A DNA stretch of 64,000 nt from Ancylostoma caninum (taxonomy: Eukaryota > Nematoda > Chromadorea > Rhabditida > Ancylostomatidae). The translations under genes and the position numbers were made by a program. The notes below the pieces were generated by a model. It was not told where the DNA came from. It made no database searches and saw only the letters and a program-made list of their open reading frames with translations. This document shows, one piece after another, positions 58,226 through 64,000 of the stretch. The number at the start of each line of letters is the position of its first letter. The stretch's first letter is position 1. Location: assembly GCA_037903475.1 (NCBI GenBank), contig JBAJFG010000047.1:1898001-1962000 (forward strand), given 5' to 3'.

Positions 58226-58518
58226 ATGCGATCCATCACAGGAGCTTACATCCGCTTCACGGATATGATGAAGCGAGAGCGGAGTCCTCCTGGCAATCAT
58301 TCTCCATGTCGATACTGTGGTTGCTCAAGTATGTACGTTATTTTATTTATTTATACATTTTTGTTATTTATGTTTAAGTATGCCGTACCTAATGATGCAT
58401 GCAATGTCAAGAATACGATCAAAATTTTTAAAAGACATCAAAATGATGACATTCTATAATTGTTACGTGGATCAGTAATATCTGATGGGGTACTTACAAG
58501 GAATTCAGCTGTTCTGAC

Positions 58519-58562
<44 letters not shown>

Positions 58563-61500
58563 TAGACCGGAAATTATACATAGTGATAGGTACCGGAAAC
58601 TCCAAGCGCCGTGTGCTGGGGTGGGACCGCGGAGCGGCTCTCCTGGGCAGAGACACGGAGTTTTCGCATGTGGATCTGGATGTCTGCTTCAGTCAGCAGC
58701 AGTGAAGTCGAGTGCCACGCCGCGCTGCGATGCCGCCCCTCGCATACGTCCGTTTAGAAATCCCTGTAGGTGTTTATCAGTGGTGGACGCAGCCCCTTTC
58801 TCACCCCCCCCCCCAAAAAAAAAGGTCGCCGAATTTTTGAAGTTACTTTGAAAATAGACTACTCCTTTATGTTAGCTTGTTTTTGATGACTTGTCCTTTC
58901 ATTATTTTTAAATACTGTTTTTTTAAACTTTTTTATAAATTGAATTCTCACCCCCCGAAAATAATAAATCAATTTTGAATTCTCACCCCCCGAAAATAAT
59001 AAATCAATTTTGAATTCTCACCCCCCGAAAATAATAAATCAATTTTTCATTATTTGACTTTATTTCCCGAGACCCGGCCGTTCCGGCTTCCACAGCTGTT
59101 TCCTCCCCCCCCCCCCCGCCCACTTTTGATGTTCGCCACTGTTAACTTTCTACCTGGCTACCAGGTACTCCTGAGGAACTTGTATACTTGTTTATGATAT
59201 TGTCTTAGGCAAAAAGACAGATTAAGTTTTCTTTTCTCTGAGAAATCTTTTAAAAAATCCAAGCAGCTATCCATGTGAAAAAATCAGATCGCGAAAAGCT
59301 TTCTTCTAGACAAGATACTATTTCAAGTTTCTTTCTCGTGGTTCTAGCACTTCCTAGCTTTGTCCTCATAGGAACTTCGTAGAATCTTCATTTAGCGTCC
59401 AGCAAAAAAATACGTTCTTCAACTCCATCTGTAAAAACGGAGCCAGACGAGTGTCACGTCAATAATGGACTCTCCGTAGACACTGCAGTGGCACCTCATC
59501 AGCCTAGTTATGGATCGGAGTCGTTCGAAGGTGACATACGCATTAGAGCGATGGATCACAACTTGTCCTCAAGTTGAAATTACTCTCATCTGTTTTCATC
59601 CATTTCTCACAGATGTTGCTGATGAGGTGCTGAATGGACATGATCTGTCTTTGTCGAAATTCGGGCAAATACTGGCCGGTTGTGATTCTCGAGGAGAAGA
59701 ATATTTTGTGAGTGGTAAAAATTTTCCAAATATTCCAGTGTTGATGCTCAGAATTGAGTTGTTTTGTACAGGAAATTATATCTGAACGGGCGAAGCAGCT
59801 GAGGGTGGACGTCAACGCAACGAAAGAAATCCAGGCAGCTATGGCACGTCTCCCGCAGTCGTCTGACTCAATCGTCAGGCAGTTAGCCGATATTGTAGCA
59901 CAACAGGCAGACGTTATTGTGGGATTGTCAAGTGTGGTGAGTTAAGGGACAGTTCTTCCTAAACTGGATTTTTCAGCCCCGGTCTTGCAGGTGGACTCTT
60001 TGTTAGTGAAAATGAACACATTATGTGCCAGCCAGCAAGGGACAATATGTAACTCGCAAAAAGTTGAGGAGATAAGTCTTCCTGAAGGAACACATCTCCA
60101 TGGAAAGAATCTCACCCGCCAATGGGACGTACCTAGCATTCCGCCTTTCAAGGTATGAATGTTTTCCGCGTAAGAGTTGAGCAGTAATCACAGCGAGTGG
60201 TTAAGGCTTTCAATCTAAATGCTCTCCTGAATGGATGGCGTCGTCCAGGAAGGACGCGAAGCGATGATCACGTCTCACAATGTGTGGATTTCTTTAGAAA
60301 CTATCTCGTGCAGGTATGTATGTCATTGTGATAATATGTGAAGCTAGCACACACTAATAACAGAAATTACCATCCGGTTGAAGGCATATCTCACTTCAGG
60401 ATCGATTTTTGAATTTCGAAATCGGAAGAGTCCAGACGACGCTGATCATAACGGTATCCATATTACCTCACCGAAGTGTCGAAGAACCCCTTTTTGAATC
60501 CCCTATTTTTGGAGAGTTTGAGGCGTCAGTTGCGACAGCTACCACATGGAGTTGCATTCTCAACACTTTAGGCGCCAGCGATCGACATCACCGTTGCCAC
60601 GACATGGTGCAACTCTGCAACACGTTAGGCTCTAGCGAGCAATATCACTAGGTGCCACGGTATGCCGCAGCTCCGCAAATCCTTGTGGTAGCTGTCGCAA
60701 TGAGCACCTCGAACTCTCTTCAGAATGACATCTCCAGAATGGGATTTTTCGGCCTTTTTGGAGGGAAGTATGTATACCGTTGTGATCAGCGTCGCCTGGA
60801 AATTGTTTTGATCTTAAGATATCAAAGTCGATTCTGAGGGGAGACAATGACATTCGCTGCATCTTTGTATTTTTCCGTAAAAATTGTTTCTACTTAAGAA
60901 AATTTTTTTTGAAGGCTACCTCCCCCGTAGCAGCAGTGCAGCAGTTTTCGTGTCGAATTTCGGGTAAGTCCGCTAAGGACCAGAATTTGCAGGATATTCC
61001 AGAGCCAATCGTAGATGTGTTAGTAGGTTCGTCCGCTGTCTATTTCAATTTGTTGGTGAATACTTACTGCATTCATCATTAGCATTATGTGTAGTTCCCA
61101 TTGCGCTCTTCTTTAGGCTGCTGTCTCGATGCGCTCCTCCTTGGAGCTCCCGAACTTATGATGACAGAGAAGGAACTGTTGGCAAACCCTACTGAGTTGG
61201 TGATGATAATTTTCGACATAAATTTCGTGTTTGTATGCTACCGAGTTCGGAACTTTCTCCATTTTAACTCGTTTCGATTCATAGGTACTGGATTGAGCTT
61301 GGACGCAACGACAAAGCCCGCGGTACTGTGCTCTCTCAGCGCAAGGAACTGAGGAATACATGGGCCACCCGACTACGTCAAGCTCTGGGTCGTGCGATGT
61401 GAGCTACTCTACGCAACATTCTTGGAATAGGAAATATGTACACCATTGTCTATCGTGCACTGGAGAATTGTGTCTCTGAGCGGAAAAAAAAAGAAAATTA

Positions 61501-61833
61501 AATGTGACATCCCTCCCATTTTTATTATTTGACATTCTATCAGCTATCATTCTCAAAATTAACTCCTTTTTTTCATCGGTCGTGACCTTCTATCCTGGAT
61601 TTACAACAAATCTTATCGTTACTTATTCAGGACCGATGTGCGGAAATACCAGATAAAAGATGAACACTTAGCCCCTCGCCCGGTAAGTACTAAATGGCAA
61701 CTTGAACCCACCTAATTGTCTCTGTAAAGTTAAAAAGTGTTGATTTATGGTGACAGTACAATTTCAGAAAACAAAAGTGACAGGAGCTGCGATGTTTGAC
61801 AATGAAAATCCTGTGAAATACGAAGAGCCGTGA
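58226..61833 (+). CDS. Twelve-exon gene for an uncharacterised protein of about 396 residues
   Basis: Exons: 58226-58328, 59396-59530, 59613-59707, 59772-59936, 59991-60152, 60194-60313, 60931-60963, 60993-61026, 61117-61228, 61285-61398, 61631-61682, 61768-61833 (TGA). All joins are in phase. Start: ATG 58226, 58265 or 58268; an acceptor at 58241 is also possible. Exon 1 has CRYCGCS, exon 2 STPSVKTEPDE, exons 3-4 long helices (KEIQAAMARL, VRQLADIVAQQADVIVGLSS). Exon 6 has RVVKAFNLNALLNGWRRPGR, exons 8-10 DIPEPIVDVLVGCCLDALLL, ELMMTEKELLANPTEL and WIELGRNDKARG. VKTE and VKYE (exon 12) match the SUMO-acceptor pattern, hinting at a nuclear protein (inference). Exon 7 and the GTTTGT donor of exon 9 are the weak points. 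No domain was recognised with confidence. Confidence 0.8.
58521..58559. repeat. (AT)n microsatellite
   Basis: About 19 uninterrupted AT units in the first intron of the plus-strand gene. Confidence 0.95.
58778..59141. mobile_element. hAT-like MITE, copy 4, diverged
   Basis: The termini CAGTGGTGGACGCAG and GTTCGCCACTG match the family of 1042-1325, but the inside differs and carries a 35-bp tandem repeat. No clear target duplication remains. It lies in the first intron of the plus-strand gene. Confidence 0.65.
58942..59046. repeat. 35-bp tandem repeat, three copies
   Basis: Units of 35 bases starting GAATTCTCACCCCCCGAAAA at 58942, 58977 and 59012 look identical, inside the fourth hAT-like MITE. 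Confidence 0.92.
60398..60840. mobile_element. Inverted-repeat MITE in intron 6 of the plus-strand gene
   Basis: The left arm (GACGACGCTGATCATAACGG, then TATCCAT) is inversely matched by the right arm (GTATACCGTTGTGATCAGCG, then TCGCC), about 70% over roughly 90 bases. It fills most of the intron between 60313 and 60931. Confidence 0.6.
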
Positions 61834-61839
61834 ATAGGA

Positions 61840-62400
61840 TCGTGTTCATTCAAAATTTGCCGCTGCGTTGGATACTTTTCAATTGTTATTGGCTGATTTA
61901 ATGTATAAAAATGTTTATCAAAACATGTTCTGTATTGACAGTTGCCATGACACACCATCTTCACATTATGTGAAGATGTTCTGACAAGGGAAGGCTATTT
62001 GGTCAGTGTGGCCATTCACACCGAGTTGTTTATTGCCTTATGTGGTTCGCGACATTGCTCTTAAATCTGTTTTTAAAATACCGAATCTCCTCTCCATGAC
62101 GAGTTACATCCATTTGTGGTTTATATGCAAGCGCTGAGTTCATGTGCATGGCAGATTTCTAGCGCAAAGTAAGCTTCCCGTTTTTCATATAGGCCCTCAC
62201 CAGTTCGAACATCTCCGAAAAGTAATATAAAGTGGCCAAAAGACGGAGGTTTGCCACATAGAGGGCCTACTCCTCATGTGCGCCAAAAGAAGGTTAGAAT
62301 TTGTGCATGAACATCAAAAATGGGCATAACTAGGCACAGAGAACAGATTCGGAAATTTTCAAAACAGATTTGAGATCAAGCTTGCTGACTGCAAAAGACT
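61840..62400. other. Spacer between the plus-strand gene and the small minus-strand gene
   Basis: Holds the 3' flank of the plus-strand gene. I see no clear AATAAA signal close to the stop (ATAAAAAT at about 61909) and no frame or repeat of note. Confidence 0.4.
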
Positions 62401-62402
62401 GT

Positions 62403-62735
62403 TCACAATTTGCGATAAATGGCCGCACTGATGAAATATCCTTCCTTTGTGAGATTTAACCTAATAGTTTTTAGGGTAGGATCATTCCAAGCGTGATTTA
62501 TTGCATGCATGTACATATGTGTAGTTCTCAGCAAGGTTAATTTCTTGCACACTTCTATCAGTCGGGGCGAACATATGGTGAGTTCCATTTTCTTCAAAGC
62601 CTGAGACAATACTGAACTCAAAATAGGATGTGTGTAACAAAAAAAAATGTGATTCTCGCAAACTGCAAGTTTTCGAAAGCCGCCGTAGATCGTAACTGAG
62701 GTTACGAGTATCACTGATAAAATCCAGAACTTCAT
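62403..62735 (-). CDS. Small secreted Cys-containing protein (110 residues, single exon)
   Basis: ATG at 62735 opens 110 codons to a stop. Residues 1-19 (MKFWILSVILVTSVTIYGG) have the short basic start, hydrophobic core and small-residue end of a secretion signal. The mature part has four Cys (AVCENHIFFC, LTICSPRLIEVC) that could form two disulphides. An in-frame TGA 18 bases upstream supports this start. Small secreted Cys proteins are typical of parasitic nematodes (established for the group); this sequence itself I do not recognise. An intron cannot be excluded. Confidence 0.5.
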   Translation of the reverse strand: MKFWILSVILVTSVTIYGGFRKLAVCENHIFFCYTHPILSSVLSQALKKMELTICSPRLIEVCKKLTLLRTTHMYMHAINHAWNDPTLKTIRLNLTKEGYFISAAIYRKL

Positions 62736-62759
62736 GCTCGTCTTATAACGAAGTCATTC

Positions 62760-63780
62760 TCAAAATGTTCCGAGGTATCCGCCGCAAAATTGTTCCTCAA
62801 AGAAATTCGTTGTTTCATCCAAAGGGTGATGATACCACGATGAAGAGCAAGCTTTTTTTTTTCTTGTTTCCAGAGACCAGCTATGTATTAGGGAGGTAAA
62901 TACAAAATGCGTGTTTTTTCAATAAAAAAATTCAAAGGACATCACAACATTACGAGTCGAAAATTCATTCGGGATTTGTGTCCATAGACTTCGACATCTG
63001 CCACACAAAGAGAAGATTCCGCAGCGCAGTGAATTGTAATAGCGGCTCACCCAGATTTTGATTTCGTCGCAATTTCTGGACTTTCTCTCCGCCAGGTAAA
63101 GCTAAATCGACAGGACAAAGGTATAGCACGATAGGGCCAAGCCTTGGCCATAGGGCGACGACAAGCGCAATTTCAGATTCCTAATATGTCGAAGAATGCA
63201 AATGATGGATATATTGATAGTCACAATCTCAGTTCAATTATCCAAGCTCTAAGCTATTTCAAAGTGATCGGTTCTTGCACGGGTCTGGTCCGGTGGCAGA
63301 GCAAAAATTCTCTGAACTTGTTATGTGACTAGCGGTGGTGCTCTATTGAAGTTTTTCATTTTTGAAGGTTACAGACATGGTAGTAGTACTCCTCTATTTT
63401 CGATCAATTTCCTTACAATTTTCTCTGCAAATCAAGAATGCTAGAATATGCATTAATTCATATAGCGAAAAAATCGCCCCTGAATCGCTAGTTTGAGTCC
63501 TCACAAGTGCTTAAAAACACCAGTTCAGCAATACGCTCAATAAGACGGAGAAATTCAGGGCGCATTCCAAATTTACCGCTCTAGTAGTTCTAAAAGAATC
63601 ATTAAAATTTTCAAGCCTTGACACTCCCATTTTTCGCTACACCCAGCAAAGCACTTGGCAGCAATTTTATTCGCGCCATACAATAGAATGAATACTGTGT
63701 AAGCAGAGAGGGCTAATTCAAAAGGAACGCAAATCGATAACGAATTTCAAGTTTGCATGAGGTTTTTTCAGTAGAACTTC
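62760..63780. other. Spacer with one weak exon candidate
   Basis: At 63144-63332 a plus frame after AATTTCAG reads NANDGYIDSHNLSSIIQAL, which recalls an EF-hand loop (DG-I spacing) but lacks the first Asp and the final Glu. No donor or partner exon is convincing. Confidence 0.3.
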
Positions 63781-63804
63781 CAAAATTAGAGGGTACTATC
63801 AGAG

Positions 63805-63812
63805 TATAAATA
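63805..63812 (+). promoter_or_regulatory. TATA box
   Basis: TATAAATA lies 35 bases before the ATG at 63847. The transcription start would fall near 63835, leaving a leader of about ten bases. The GCAG just before AGATG could instead serve as a trans-splice acceptor. Confidence 0.6.
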
Positions 63813-63846
63813 CTTGCTCGAAAGGAAAGGCGCATCATTCGCAGAG

Positions 63847-64000
63847 ATGAACCGATTCTACCCTCTCTTTGCTTTCGTCGTCCTCATTCAAAGGTTTGTA
63901 CAAGAACGATGATCACCAATAAACCTCTCGTTTGGAGAATTACTTCTCCCTGCTGCTTGCTTAATAACAGAAGGACTGGGTTGGACTTTCTGCATGTCAA
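63847..64000 (+). CDS. 5' end of a secreted-protein gene (signal-peptide exon plus start of exon 2)
   Basis: Exon 1 (63847-63893) encodes MNRFYPLFAFVVLIQ, a typical signal-peptide start, and ends two bases into a codon before GTTTGT. A 77-base intron ends AATAACAG at 63970. Exon 2 continues in phase (RTGLDFLHV) to the end of the window. A TATA box 35 bases upstream and a very short leader fit a highly expressed secreted product. The mature protein lies outside the window, so its family cannot be told. Confidence 0.65.

Noticed and set aside
63144..63332. EF-hand-like exon
   Set aside because: Loop positions 1 and 12 are not acidic, and neither donor nor partner exon is convincing.

Overview
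This is nuclear DNA of a nematode, most likely a clade V parasite such as a hookworm or related strongylid (inference). The exons are short, with TTTCAG-type 3' splice sites and GTAAG/GTGAG donors. The background is AT-rich and gene-poor, and it is full of Tc1/mariner and hAT-like miniature elements. There are no bacterial-style operons, CRISPR arrays, rRNA genes or intact tRNA genes.

Left third (1-18 kb): one large minus-strand gene fills it. I assembled 22 small exons (347-18043). All 21 joins keep reading phase, giving 743 codons, and both ends stay open. The product is a basic Ser/Thr/Pro/Arg/Lys-rich, probably disordered protein of no family I recognise. Its introns hold several transposons, including a three-element nest at 9.4-10.8 kb. 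Two coiled-coil-like minus exons (21.2-21.5 kb) and another at 24.8-25.0 kb may be its upstream part.

Middle (18-51 kb): mostly repeats, with scattered isolated exon candidates at 23.9, 24.4, 36.2-37.1, 40.4, 42.8, 43.7 and 46.9 kb. Repeats include an inverted pair of tRNA-derived SINE-like units, a dispersed family of about 400 bp, hAT-like MITEs with clear 8-bp target duplications, long hairpins, and a full-size but degenerate mariner.

51-56 kb: a mariner cluster. One near-complete element carries a DD34D transposase with an N-terminal frameshift. A second is a minus-strand relic with another MITE inside it. Part of a third follows.

58-62 kb: a second well-supported gene on the plus strand, 12 exons and about 396 residues, in phase from first ATG to stop, with two putative SUMO-acceptor motifs and an early Cys cluster. 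A small Cys-containing secreted-peptide gene lies on the minus strand at 62.4-62.7 kb. At the right edge a plus-strand gene begins with a TATA box, a signal-peptide exon and a short intron, then runs off the window.
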